A stretch of 53,667 bases of DNA, from the NCBI GenBank assembly GCA_938002835.1, contig CALKZS010000165.1, forward strand, positions 1 through 53,667. The letters are read 5' to 3'. This document shows positions 36,479-45,105 of the stretch, in pieces. Below the pieces are notes generated by a model that saw only the letters and a list, made by a program, of their open reading frames with translations, made no database searches and had not been told where the DNA came from. The number at the start of each line of letters is the position of its first letter. The first letter of the stretch is position 1. The position numbers and the translations under genes were made by a program. Origin of the DNA: an uncultured Dokdonia sp. GTDB lineage: Bacteria; Bacteroidota; Bacteroidia; Flavobacteriales; Flavobacteriaceae.

Positions 36479-37842
36479 AACTTAGATTTACCCAGATAGG
36501 CTGCTATAATTTCATTATATGTTTCTCCTACACGTATGGTAATTGTATGCGGTATATCATATAATGCTTCATAATCTGTATAACCTGCTTTAAGTAATTC
36601 TTCTAGATAAAAATAGGCAGCTTTATAATCTCTCTCTTGAGCACTTAGGGATATTGTTTGGATAAATGCATCATAATTTACAGGATCTACTAGAGTACGA
36701 AGTACATTTATAAACAACAGTTGATCTAAGCTTGGGTCTTGTGTTTGTAATATAATATATTGCTGTTCTACTAATGATTGGACATAGGCTTTAAGTCGTT
36801 TTGCAGATTTACTGGCTTGTACTATTTTATCTGAAATTTCAATTTTAGAATCTATATCATCCATTTGAGATCCCCACCAACCTAGGTTATCAAAATAACT
36901 GTTTTTAGTATCTTCAAATAGGTAATACTGAAAATCTTCTAATAGCACAGCTTCTTCATACTTAAAAATATTGTATTGAGACCGCTCTGATTTGTATATT
37001 GCATTTGCTCTTATTTTTTTAAGCATCTCTTTTTGAGCTGAGAAATCTACACGCTTTTTATATTTATCCTTAAGATTATTTATAAAATCATATGCATAAA
37101 GATGTAGTTGCTTTCTATATAAGTATGTACCAAAAGCTAGATCATTTTCATAAAAATTTTGCACTTCATTATCTGGAGTACTACTTTCTATTAATAAATC
37201 TACAAGTCCTGCAGATAAGTAGCCAGCATCTGGCCAATCGTTTTGACTATAAGTTTGATATCCAACAATATACTTTTTAAAAGTATAGTCTTTTGAATAG
37301 GCACGGAGTTTATAAAAATTACTTCCTTCATCTGATGAAAAAATTGTAAATTTTATCGTATTCTGTTTTTTTAAAAGTGGTTTATCTAAATAAATATCAT
37401 TTACTGCCAATACACCATATATATTACTAGACAATTGCGCAATTGAACTTGCAACAAGAGCTCCTTCATCTATCCCTGAAAGGATAATTTTAGAACGGTC
37501 TATTGCATATTTTTCAGCGGTAACATCTATTAGTTTATTTACTTGTTTGAGTGCCACTGTAAGTGTATCATTTAATGTATAATTGACCCCTATTATAATA
37601 GTGTTAGTTAGCTCGGAGGCTATAGTGTATCTCTGAACTACAGATGCACCACGAGCTTTATTATCAAAAACAAAAACTACAGGATATGACTTACTTTCAT
37701 TATACTCTCTGGGTAAATAAAGAGCAAATGTTTGATTTTTTGAAGCGTCTAAAACAATTTTAGGTTCTATCGATCCTATTGATAAAGAAGATTGCGCATA
37801 AGATGTAATAGAAACAAAAAACAATAAATACAGATACCTCAT
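36475..37842 (-). CDS. Secreted esterase-like alpha/beta protein, nucleophile replaced
   Basis: The start at 37842 (MRYLYLLFFVSITSYAQ) gives a clean signal peptide. Residues 40-230 resemble putative esterase-type alpha/beta hydrolases: FALYLPREYNESKSYPVVFVFDNKAR, TIIIGVNY, and the nucleophile elbow region KIILSGIDEGALVA. The last reads G-I-D-E-G where G-x-S-x-G is expected, so the catalytic Ser appears to be Asp. The C-terminal 220 residues are helical. It may be a non-catalytic binding protein. Confidence 0.82.
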   Translation of the reverse strand: MRYLYLLFFVSITSYAQSSLSIGSIEPKIVLDASKNQTFALYLPREYNESKSYPVVFVFDNKARGASVVQRYTIASELTNTIIIGVNYTLNDTLTVALKQVNKLIDVTAEKYAIDRSKIILSGIDEGALVASSIAQLSSNIYGVLAVNDIYLDKPLLKKQNTIKFTIFSSDEGSNFYKLRAYSKDYTFKKYIVGYQTYSQNDWPDAGYLSAGLVDLLIESSTPDNEVQNFYENDLAFGTYLYRKQLHLYAYDFINNLKDKYKKRVDFSAQKEMLKKIRANAIYKSERSQYNIFKYEEAVLLEDFQYYLFEDTKNSYFDNLGWWGSQMDDIDSKIEISDKIVQASKSAKRLKAYVQSLVEQQYIILQTQDPSLDQLLFINVLRTLVDPVNYDAFIQTISLSAQERDYKAAYFYLEELLKAGYTDYEALYDIPHTITIRVGETYNEIIAAYLGKSKF

Positions 37843-37996
37843 AAAAATAATAGAAAGTGAATAATATATAAGTAACAAAATTCATACCATATAGGGGTAA
37901 GAAAAATACTTAAAAAGAACACAATAAAGTTATAGAAAATAATAAAATTCAACTTTTAACTAATTAACGTGAGTTCGATATAAAAAAATAATATAA

Positions 37997-38027
37997 TTGT
38001 TTGATTATTAGGTATTTTATATCTTTG
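37997..38027 (+). promoter_or_regulatory. Housekeeping-type promoter element without obvious gene
   Basis: TTG (37997-37999) and TATCTTTG (38020-38027) separated by 20 nt fit the Bacteroidetes consensus. Transcription would run rightward into a region without a large gene. Confidence 0.4.
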
Positions 38028-38307
38028 TTACTTGTTGTTTGTTGAAATGTAAGTCATATTTTTACGTTTTTAGTTAATTAAAACTCATTTTTTATAATCA
38101 AAGTAACCTTATAAGTTGATTTATTTTATAACTAATTGATATACACGAAGTATTATGTCGAAATCACCTTAATTAAATAACAAAAGATATTTTAACTTCA
38201 TTTTTTAGTAAAAAAATTATAAAAAAATTAACATTTTTGCTTCTTGTCGGTACAATAAGTTATTTTGTCGATAAAATACGATTTATAAAAATTATTGTAT
38301 AACCAAC

Positions 38308-38333
38308 GCAACCTTTTACTAACTTTATCATCT
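38308..38333 (+). promoter_or_regulatory. Candidate ECF-type promoter CGCAACC-N15-CATCT
   Basis: GCAACC (38308-38313) and CATCT (38329-38333) are separated by 15 nt, exactly as at 272-297, and lie 30 nt before the ATG of a 27-codon frame. Confidence 0.4.
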
Positions 38334-38363
38334 ATCACTTATGCAACTAATAACCAGTTATAT

Positions 38364-38447
38364 ATGGACTCATTGATTAAAAATAAAGCAATTGTAGTAT
38401 TATCTATCGCAGTAATTATTATCTGCGTTATACTTTTCTTTATATAA
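38364..38447 (+). CDS. Putative 27-aa membrane microprotein
   Basis: The frame reads MDSLIKNKAIVVLSIAV followed by IIICVILFFI, a basic N-terminus and one hydrophobic helix. A promoter-like element shared with another gene lies 30 nt upstream. No terminator is seen on this strand. The small size and AT-rich context make chance occurrence possible. Confidence 0.35.
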   Translation: MDSLIKNKAIVVLSIAVIIICVILFFI

Positions 38448-38459
38448 TTCTCATTTAAT

Positions 38460-38491
38460 TACAAAAAAATACCCGATACAAAAGTATCGGG
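38460..38491 (-). terminator. Rho-independent terminator of ettA
   Basis: On the minus strand CCCGATAC pairs with GTATCGGG over a TTTT loop, followed by T7 after one A. It lies 30 nt after the ettA stop. Confidence 0.85.
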
Positions 38492-38520
38492 CAATTAATG
38501 ATAAAAGAAAATTTATAATT

Positions 38521-40212
38521 CTATCTAACCAATTTCTTGTACTTAATACGTTTAGGCATTAAATCACCCCCCAATCGTTTCTTCTTATTTTCTTCATATT
38601 CGGAGAAACTTCCCTCAAAGAAATATACTTGACTATCGCCTTCAAAAGCAAGAATGTGTGTACATATACGATCTAAAAACCATCTATCGTGACTAATTAC
38701 CACAGCACAACCTGCAAAATTCTCTAATCCTTCTTCTAAGGCTCTCAATGTATTAACATCTAAATCATTTGTAGGCTCATCTAATAGTAACACATTCCCT
38801 TCTTCTTTTAGTGTCATTGCGAGGTGTAAACGATTGCGCTCTCCTCCAGAAAGGGTAGCTACTTTCTTGTTTTGCTCACTTCCCGAAAAATTAAATCTAC
38901 TTAGATAAGCTCTAGAGTTTACTTCCTTACCTCCCATTAAAACAAGATCTTGCTCATCTGAAAAGTTTTGCCAGATCGTTTTTTCTGGGTCAATATTACT
39001 ATGACTTTGATCTACATATGCGATTTGAGCAGTTTCTCCCACAATAAAATTACCATTATCAGGCTGCTCTTCTCCCATTATCATTTTAAAAATGGTTGTT
39101 TTACCAGCTCCGTTAGGACCTATAATACCTACAATTCCAGCCTGAGGAAGATTAAAGTTTAAATTTTCATATAACAACTTATCTCCAAAAGCCTTACTCA
39201 CACCCGTTGCCTCAATCACATTAGTACCTAAACGCGGTCCATTAGGAATATAGATCTCAAGCTTAGCATCTACTTGCTTTTGATCTTGACTCATTAGTTT
39301 ATCGTAATTCTGTAAACGCGCTTTTTGTTTTGTTTGACGTCCTTTTGCACCCTGACGAACCCACTCTAATTCTCGTTCTAGGGTTTTTTGACGTTTTGAA
39401 GCAGTTTTACTCTCTTGCGCCATACGTTTTGACTTCTGGTCTAACCAAGAAGAATAATTACCCTTCCAAGGAATACCTTCTCCTCGATCTAACTCGAGGA
39501 TCCAGCCAGCAACATTATCTAAGAAATAACGGTCGTGCGTCACTGCAATAACAGTACCTTTATATTGCGCAAGGTGATGTTCTAACCAGTGTACAGACTC
39601 TGCGTCAAGGTGGTTTGTAGGTTCATCAAGCAATAATACATCTGGTTCTTTTAATAATAATCTACATAAAGCTACACGTCTTTTCTCTCCTCCTGAGAGA
39701 ACTCCCACTTTTTGATCTCCAGGTGGTGTGCGCAATGCATCCATTGCGATCTCTAGTTTTGTATCTAACTCCCAAGCACCACGTGCATCAATCTCATCTT
39801 GCAATACTGCTTGACGTGCCATTAATTTGTCCATCTTATCGGCATCAGAATACACTTCTTCTAGTCCAAAAGAATCATTAATCTTATTATATTCATCGAG
39901 AATAGCAACCGTTTCTGCGGCTCCCTCTTTTACAATTTCAAGTACTGTTTTTTCTGGATCTAATTTAGGCTCTTGTTCTAAATAACCTACTGAAAATTCT
40001 TTGTCTGATGTTACATCTCCTTGATAATTGGTATCTAATCCTGCTATGATTTTCATCAATGTAGATTTACCAGAACCATTAAGACCTAAAATTCCAATCT
40101 TTGCTCCATAGAAAAAACTTAGATATATATTTTTAAGTACAGGTGTTTGTGCTCCTGGATACGTTTTTGAAACGCCTTGCATCGAAAAGATAATCTTTTT
40201 ATCGTCGCTCAT
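38521..40212 (-). CDS. ettA: Energy-dependent translational throttle protein EttA (ABC-F)
   Basis: The 563-residue cytoplasmic ABC-F protein has two nucleotide-binding domains: Walker A GLNGSGKST (43-51), arm region (about 95-140), signature LSGGEKRRV (172-180) and Walker B VLLLDEPTNHLD (192-203). A linker with RQTKQKARLQNYDKL follows, then second Walker A GPNGAGKTT, signature LSGGERNRL and VLLLDEPTNDLD. EttA binds the ribosomal E site and gates the first elongation step according to ATP/ADP ratio. It has its own terminator. Confidence 0.95.
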   Translation of the reverse strand: MSDDKKIIFSMQGVSKTYPGAQTPVLKNIYLSFFYGAKIGILGLNGSGKSTLMKIIAGLDTNYQGDVTSDKEFSVGYLEQEPKLDPEKTVLEIVKEGAAETVAILDEYNKINDSFGLEEVYSDADKMDKLMARQAVLQDEIDARGAWELDTKLEIAMDALRTPPGDQKVGVLSGGEKRRVALCRLLLKEPDVLLLDEPTNHLDAESVHWLEHHLAQYKGTVIAVTHDRYFLDNVAGWILELDRGEGIPWKGNYSSWLDQKSKRMAQESKTASKRQKTLERELEWVRQGAKGRQTKQKARLQNYDKLMSQDQKQVDAKLEIYIPNGPRLGTNVIEATGVSKAFGDKLLYENLNFNLPQAGIVGIIGPNGAGKTTIFKMIMGEEQPDNGNFIVGETAQIAYVDQSHSNIDPEKTIWQNFSDEQDLVLMGGKEVNSRAYLSRFNFSGSEQNKKVATLSGGERNRLHLAMTLKEEGNVLLLDEPTNDLDVNTLRALEEGLENFAGCAVVISHDRWFLDRICTHILAFEGDSQVYFFEGSFSEYEENKKKRLGGDLMPKRIKYKKLVR

Positions 40213-40248
40213 TGTTTGTCTTTATTTTGGTAATGGTTTATTGTGAGT

Positions 40249-40270
40249 ATACGCTTTCGCGAAAGCGTAT
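40249..40270. repeat. CTTTCGCGAAAG palindrome, 22-nt intergenic copy
   Basis: Perfect palindrome ATACGCTTTCGCGAAAGCGTAT. Its last base is the last base of the stop codon of the 136-aa membrane protein gene, and it lies 36 nt upstream of ettA. Confidence 0.9.
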
Positions 40271-40680
40271 TATTCTTTAATTTTAATTCCAAACGTATTC
40301 ATTTTATCAATGACTACAGGAATATCTTCGGAATATAGATATAAATTCCGGTATCTCCCATTTGAAAGTAACAATCGTAATGATCTATGGCCTGTAAAAG
40401 CCGTTTTATCCTTAAGGCCTATAATATCACTGATAGAATTTTTTTTTTTAAAACTAACCTTAAAAGACATATATATAGAAAAAGCAAGTGAAAAAAAACC
40501 TATTGCAATTAACAATATAACCGCAATAGTAATCCCTTGCTTATTATAATATTGAACTCCCATATTTAAAAGAACACTAGCAGCAAGTGCATTTATAATT
40601 AAGGTATATTTGCCTGTTGTTTTATCATCTATTGTCACTGTCTCTTTAGTGATAGTAATATTTTCTACTGTATTTGCCAT
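40270..40680 (-). CDS. Membrane protein of unknown function, 136 aa
   Basis: Two adjacent membrane helices (LIINALAASVLLNMGVQYY and GITIAVILLIAIGFFSLAFSIYMSF) separate a Thr-rich N-terminus from a C-terminal basic domain ending VIDKMNTFGIKIKE. No family was recognised. It lies between pabB and ettA on the same strand. Confidence 0.75.
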   Translation of the reverse strand: MANTVENITITKETVTIDDKTTGKYTLIINALAASVLLNMGVQYYNKQGITIAVILLIAIGFFSLAFSIYMSFKVSFKKKNSISDIIGLKDKTAFTGHRSLRLLLSNGRYRNLYLYSEDIPVVIDKMNTFGIKIKE

Positions 40681-40702
40681 TAAATTAAGTTAGAATACAA
40701 AG

Positions 40703-42004
40703 CTACGATATTCCTTCCAAAACATTGCGCATTGCTCTAGCTTTGAGGTAACACTCTGCATACTCTTTTTCAGGAATAGAACCTGCTGTGATAGCACTTC
40801 CAACTGTGTAAGAAATGTACTCTTTTTCTGTGTTATACAAAATACTTCGTATCACTACATTAAAATCAAAATCTCCTGTAGGTGTAAAATATCCAATAGC
40901 GCCACTGTAAAGACCTCTTTTAGAAACTTCTAGCGCTTCTATAATTTGCATTGCTTTTACTTTGGGAGCTCCTGTCATACTCCCCATAGGGAAGGTGGAT
41001 CGTATTACATCTACTGGGGAAATCCCTACCCCTATTTCTGAACTCACTGTAGAGATCATTTGATGCACTTGTTTAAACGGATAAACACGACACAATTCTT
41101 CAACTTTTACAGATCCTTTTTTTGCTGTACGAGACAGGTCATTGCGCACTAGGTCTACAATCATTATATTTTCTGATCGCTCTTTGGGGTCTTGTGATAA
41201 CGCTTTCGCGAAAGCAGAATCTTTCTCCTCTCCTTCTCCACGTCTGGCGGTTCCCTTTATGGGTTGACTAATGATCTTATCGCCTTGCTTTCTAATATAT
41301 CTTTCTGGGCTCGCACAAAGTGCATATTGATGCTCTAACTTTAAAAAAGTTGCAAATGGCGGTGCACTAATCGCATTGAGACGAATATAAGTATCTAAAG
41401 GATTTATAGTGCCTGTTGCATAAAACTCTTGACACATATTTGCTTCATAAATATTACCTCTTGCAATATGATCTAGCATTTCTCCTACTCTTTTAAGATA
41501 TGAGTCTTTATCAATCTTGTTTTCTATGTTAAGATCTGAGTGGTTATTTTTTGATGTGTGTGTGTGTGCTGTATAGATCTCATTAATATCTTCTTCTATC
41601 TCATCATCTACCATAGAGAGGTAATGTATTTCTAGCGTATTATTTTTTATGAGAAATAGTTTTTTAGGTTGAAAAAAGTAAAGATCTGCAAAGTGAAGTT
41701 TGTCTGTATTTTTTGAAGTGAGACGTTCTGTATCATTTTTAAGATCATAACTTAAGTATCCAAAAATCCAATCCTTTGTTGTATTTTGATATTCTTCAAG
41801 TTGATCAAAAGCTCCTTGAAAATCAGTTTTTAAACTTGTAAAGGCATCGACAGCAAGAATCGCATCATATTCAGGATAGTTCTGATGGTTATAGTCATTA
41901 CTATCTAACCACACGATCTCTTCAAACTGCTGTGCCCATACTAATAATTGCTCTTTAAAAGTGTCGAGATGGGAAATAGATATACTTTTTGAAGTTCGAT
42001 TCAT
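40703..42004 (-). CDS. pabB: Aminodeoxychorismate synthase component I
   Basis: I use the ATG at 42004 (MNRTSKSISIS). The chorismate-binding domain is clear: ARGNIYEANMCQEFY, SPERYIRKQGDKIISQPIKGTARRG, ENIMIVDLVRNDLSRTAKKGSVKVEELC, STFPMGSMTGAPKVKAM and YSGAIGYF. The PIKGT motif with Lys distinguishes PabB from anthranilate synthase TrpE (PIAGT). It makes aminodeoxychorismate for folate synthesis with a glutaminase partner not present here. A palindrome copy encodes SAFAKALS. Confidence 0.93.
   Translation of the reverse strand: MNRTSKSISISHLDTFKEQLLVWAQQFEEIVWLDSNDYNHQNYPEYDAILAVDAFTSLKTDFQGAFDQLEEYQNTTKDWIFGYLSYDLKNDTERLTSKNTDKLHFADLYFFQPKKLFLIKNNTLEIHYLSMVDDEIEEDINEIYTAHTHTSKNNHSDLNIENKIDKDSYLKRVGEMLDHIARGNIYEANMCQEFYATGTINPLDTYIRLNAISAPPFATFLKLEHQYALCASPERYIRKQGDKIISQPIKGTARRGEGEEKDSAFAKALSQDPKERSENIMIVDLVRNDLSRTAKKGSVKVEELCRVYPFKQVHQMISTVSSEIGVGISPVDVIRSTFPMGSMTGAPKVKAMQIIEALEVSKRGLYSGAIGYFTPTGDFDFNVVIRSILYNTEKEYISYTVGSAITAGSIPEKEYAECYLKARAMRNVLEGIS
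41202..41215. repeat. CTTTCGCGAAAG palindrome, copy inside pabB
   Basis: GCTTTCGCGAAAGC, read on the pabB strand as AFAKA. Confidence 0.85.
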
Positions 42005-42126
42005 TATGGTAAAAATAAGCAAGAATCCTTTGGTTTTAAACTGAAGTTAAAAATCAATTTTTAAGAAAAAAATAAAATTAACTCATTGATGATATGATAT
42101 CAAAATCATTACATACAACCTATTGA

Positions 42127-42760
42127 GAGCGCCTCTTTAGACATCTTGATGGTATTGTGACAGCTCCTTCTGCTTTTACACTGTATAAAAATGGCGTTAT
42201 TGAGTATCTCTTGAAACAAAACGAGGTACGTCTAACAGAATTAAGTAAACAGTTTACGGTAAATGAAGGGTATTTGAATGTAGCTCTACGAGTACTTGCT
42301 TCAAACTTGAAAGATCAATATTACATCACATTAGGTGATTTACTTAATGTTCGTTCTTTTTTAGACCACAATTGTGTATAAAAACCCCCAGTATAACAAT
42401 TAGAGATACCTAGTATCTCAACAGGGGCTTTTGCTTATGAAGGCGCTCGATTATCTAATAATGAAGTAGAGGTTTCACTCAGTGAACATTTTGAAAAATG
42501 GTCTCCATATGTAGGAAAACACGGTTTACTTCTTATAGAATTACATACTGTGCCTCCTACTATTGCAGCAAAAGAATATAGGTCGCACGGCTGTCACTGC
42601 ATATGACGCTACACACGGTTATTCTGATCAATACATTGTATAAGTACCTGTTTTTTATCGTATTCTAAAATATATTGGGATGAAAAGAGATGAGCAATTA
42701 AATGTAAAATTTCCAAATACTGAAGCAGCAACAGTCACGGTTAATATTTTTAGAAAATAG
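42127..42760 (+). pseudogene. Remnant of SAM-dependent methyltransferase-like gene
   Basis: The left part (42127-42381) reads ERLFRHLDGIVTAPSAFTLYKNGVIEYLL and NEGYLNVALRVLAS, a winged-helix N-terminal domain typical of flavobacterial class I methyltransferase-like proteins. The right part reads AFAYEGARLSNN... EHFEKWSPYVGKHGLLLIELHTVPP (42428-42585), then shifts frame to TAVTAYDATHGYSDQYIV and VPVFYRILKYIGMKRDEQLNVKFPNTEAATVTVNIFRK ending at 42760. The SAM-binding core between the parts is missing, and a nested inverted repeat sits at the junction (42381-42432). A short frame with a GTG start at 42157-42381 is probably not functional. Confidence 0.75.
42381..42432. repeat. Nested inverted repeat at the methyltransferase deletion junction
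   Basis: Outer arms AAAACCCCC (42381-42389) and GGGGCTTTT (42424-42432), inner perfect hairpin GAGATAC-CTA-GTATCTC (42403-42419). Confidence 0.6.
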
Positions 42761-42779
42761 TTTCTTTTATCTTTGATAT

Positions 42780-43001
42780 ATGGAAGAAAAAAAGCAACAA
42801 CCTAATAACCCATTGCACGGTGTTAAACTCGTTGATATTTTAGAATATCTAGTTTCAAAATACGGATGGAAAGAAATGAGCTTACAGGTAGATATAAATT
42901 GCTTTAAGAAAGACCCTTCTATAAAGTCTAGTCTCAAATTTTTAAGAAGAACGCCTTGGGCAAGAGAAAAAGTAGAACAGTTATATCTACAGTCTATTTA
43001 A
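42780..43001 (+). CDS. VF530-family (DUF2132) DNA-binding protein
   Basis: The 73-residue protein matches the VF530 family over its whole length: [22 protein letters not shown], then [31 protein letters not shown]. The family forms a small helical DNA-binding-like fold of unknown role. It is located just after the methyltransferase pseudogene. Confidence 0.9.
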   Translation: MEEKKQQPNNPLHGVKLVDILEYLVSKYGWKEMSLQVDINCFKKDPSIKSSLKFLRRTPWAREKVEQLYLQSI

Positions 43002-43176
43002 AAAAGTAGAGATATTAAAATCATAGTAGAGGGCGTAATTTAAGCCTTGTCTGAGATAATAATTTATTAAATTTTAGCTATGATTGTATACTTATATCAA
43101 TCTATTATATATAAATACATCACATCTATCTAATTTATCATTTCTAATACTACTTAAGTCAAGTATAACTCTATTT

Positions 43177-43869
43177 TTAGTTTATAAATAGTTGTCTAGT
43201 AATTGTACCCTTTCCCCAATTAAAATTTGGGCCTGTAGGTTGCCACATATTAAATCTATAGATATTAGTATTTGTGCTATATTGTTCAATATAGCCGTTT
43301 AGAGAATACGTTATGGTCCTGTCTACACTATTAGCAGTAAAGTTTTCTGTATATATGGTACCAATTGTAATCATATTTACAGTTTCATTAGGATCAAGAC
43401 TAGAGATGACAGTAGACTTTCTAGAACCAGATTGTCGCTCTACTCCATTTCTTAAAAATCTTACCCCATAATACCCTCCCAAGTTTGGTACTGTAAATGA
43501 AGATATTCCGATAGGAAGAGAATAATTTATAATTACAATTGCATTTCTACCTGCTGGAATAGTAACACTAATAGAAAGTCCTAGATCTATATTGTTTATT
43601 ATTCTTGTTCCAGAGACGGTTCTGTCTATATTAGTTGCTGCAACTACAGAACTTACACTTGAAGGTAAAAAAATATTTGACTGTCCAATGTTTCCATCTG
43701 TATCTGTTGTTAGAACACTTGAAGTTGCTATATCTTGATTAGGTAAGTTTCTAATTCTCAATTCGCCATTTATATCTAACTCTTTAGTTGGGTTAACTGT
43801 TCCTATACCAACTTGTGCAAACATAAGATTGTAAAGAAATAGCGTACTAATAAATATGAGTTTTTTCAT
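43177..43869 (-). CDS. Secreted protein of unknown function, 230 aa
   Basis: A signal peptide (FAQ at about residue 19) is followed by VGIGTVNPTKELDINGELRIRNLP, a segment typical of surface or tail-fibre-like proteins in Bacteroidetes. The rest is beta-rich and Ser/Thr/Asn-rich. No C-terminal sorting signal is clear. A single TGTGAAGTAA element (43977-43986) lies about 108 nt upstream, like those of the LytTR operon and the adhesin gene. Confidence 0.8.
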   Translation of the reverse strand: MKKLIFISTLFLYNLMFAQVGIGTVNPTKELDINGELRIRNLPNQDIATSSVLTTDTDGNIGQSNIFLPSSVSSVVAATNIDRTVSGTRIINNIDLGLSISVTIPAGRNAIVIINYSLPIGISSFTVPNLGGYYGVRFLRNGVERQSGSRKSTVISSLDPNETVNMITIGTIYTENFTANSVDRTITYSLNGYIEQYSTNTNIYRFNMWQPTGPNFNWGKGTITRQLFIN

Positions 43870-43976
43870 AATAATATTTGATAATAAAATAGGCTATTGC
43901 TTATTTCTTTTGATTAAAAACAGTTTTAATTTTTGTAAAAAAAACTATTAATGTTTTATTCTTATATTTTATACTA

Positions 43977-43986
43977 TGTGAAGTAA
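43977..43986. promoter_or_regulatory. Single LytTR-like element upstream of the secreted protein gene
   Basis: TGTGAAGTAA on the plus strand (TTACTTCACA towards the gene), identical to the elements at 49978 and 50452. A -7-like TAGTTTTT (minus) lies 29 nt closer to the gene. No second copy at 21 bp is visible. Confidence 0.35.
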
Positions 43987-44094
43987 TAAGATTTATACAT
44001 ATAAAAATGTTAGTATGATTATGTTGTAATGGTTGATTTTAAAATAATAATTTTCAAAAAGATGTATTGTTCTATTTTTTTCGAATAGAAATAT

Positions 44095-44108
44095 GCTTTC
44101 GCGAAAGC
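44095..44108. repeat. CTTTCGCGAAAG palindrome, intergenic copy
   Basis: GCTTTCGCGAAAGC between the secreted-protein gene and the beta-barrel gene. Confidence 0.85.
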
Positions 44109-44255
44109 GTATTTAAAACAATATTGTCTAGAAAGGAATACTTATAAATTTATAGTAATCAGCAGTTTAAATACTTATTAACAACAAGGTTAAATTTTTG
44201 ATGATTTAGTGCGTAACACCAGTTAGTAAGAACTTTTTCTAGCACTGTATTAGTT

Positions 44256-45080
44256 TTATAAATCTACACGTAGTCTAATGCCAACTAGAAACAATTTAGT
44301 TTTATCATTTATAGGAGAATTAGTTGCATTTAAAACACTAGTTGTAATAAAATCTGTAGGAGATTCTGTGTTGTAAGTAAGTAATCCATTTGTTGATTTT
44401 TCTCTTATATCATTTAATCCAATCTCAGCAAAGAAACTTGCATAAATGAGTTTATTTGACATAAATTTTTTCCTAATTCCTATACCAGCTTCAAAAACAA
44501 GATTGATACTTCCTTTTATGTCAACATCTTGGTTTTGAAAATTGATGTCATTAAACTCTCCAAACCCTGCAAAACGCGGTTCTGATATGGTTGCGTTAAA
44601 TCGTTCATAAAACCCTGTGGTTGTTAATTGAGAAGCTTCGGTACTACTTTTACCTGCAAAGGGTATTGTATAACTTGCTCCTGCTCTTACAAAAAAGCGT
44701 GTGTGTTCTAAAGATTCATATTGTATTGTTAATGGTATATTTAAAGCACCAAAGCGACTGCTTTCTATATAATTATCTACTGTATATTGAAACTCAAAAT
44801 TTTCACCTTCTTCATCAGTAGCCATTTGACTACCACTTAGTGTATTTATAGACTTTTGAATATTTAGGAGAGATACACCTGCGCCACTATTAAGGCTCAG
44901 ATTAGGAGACAAATGATAGTTTACTCCAAAAGCAACACCACCACCAGCATTATTAGAATTACCCTCTGATATTGATGCGAGATGAAACTGTCCTGATACA
45001 TCAAAAGATAATTCTTGACTATATGTATTACTTCCTATAATTATTGTTAGAAGACATATAATTTTATTTACGTATTTCAT
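44256..45080 (-). CDS. Outer-membrane beta-barrel protein, 274 aa
   Basis: A signal peptide (SNTYSQ) is followed by alternating strands typical of a small outer-membrane barrel (GGGVAFGVNYHLSPNLSLNSGAGVS, RFFVRAGASYTIPF, LVFEAGIGIRKKF, KLFLVGIRLRVDL). It ends in the usual hydrophobic C-terminal strand. It follows the HYR adhesin gene after 25 nt on the same strand, so it may be co-transcribed and help secrete or anchor that protein. It does not look like PorP/SprF itself. Confidence 0.82.
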   Translation of the reverse strand: MKYVNKIICLLTIIIGSNTYSQELSFDVSGQFHLASISEGNSNNAGGGVAFGVNYHLSPNLSLNSGAGVSLLNIQKSINTLSGSQMATDEEGENFEFQYTVDNYIESSRFGALNIPLTIQYESLEHTRFFVRAGASYTIPFAGKSSTEASQLTTTGFYERFNATISEPRFAGFGEFNDINFQNQDVDIKGSINLVFEAGIGIRKKFMSNKLIYASFFAEIGLNDIREKSTNGLLTYNTESPTDFITTSVLNATNSPINDKTKLFLVGIRLRVDL

Positions 45081-45105
45081 ATTTACTTTTATAAATGAGA
45101 ATGTA

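Larger units (their letters stand above)
37879..38520. other. Long AT-rich intergenic region with two promoter-like elements and a small ORF
   Basis: The region contains a consensus-type promoter TTG-N20-TATCTTTG (37997-38027, plus), a CGCAACC-N15-CATCT element (38308-38333), a 27-codon frame and the ettA terminator. Sequence between these elements shows no other coding potential. Confidence 0.5.
43870..44255. other. Intergenic region with regulatory motifs
   Basis: It holds a TGTGAAGTAA element (43977-43986), a palindrome copy (44095-44108) and the second copy of TGCGTAACACCAGTTA (44210-44225). No gene is apparent. Confidence 0.5.
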
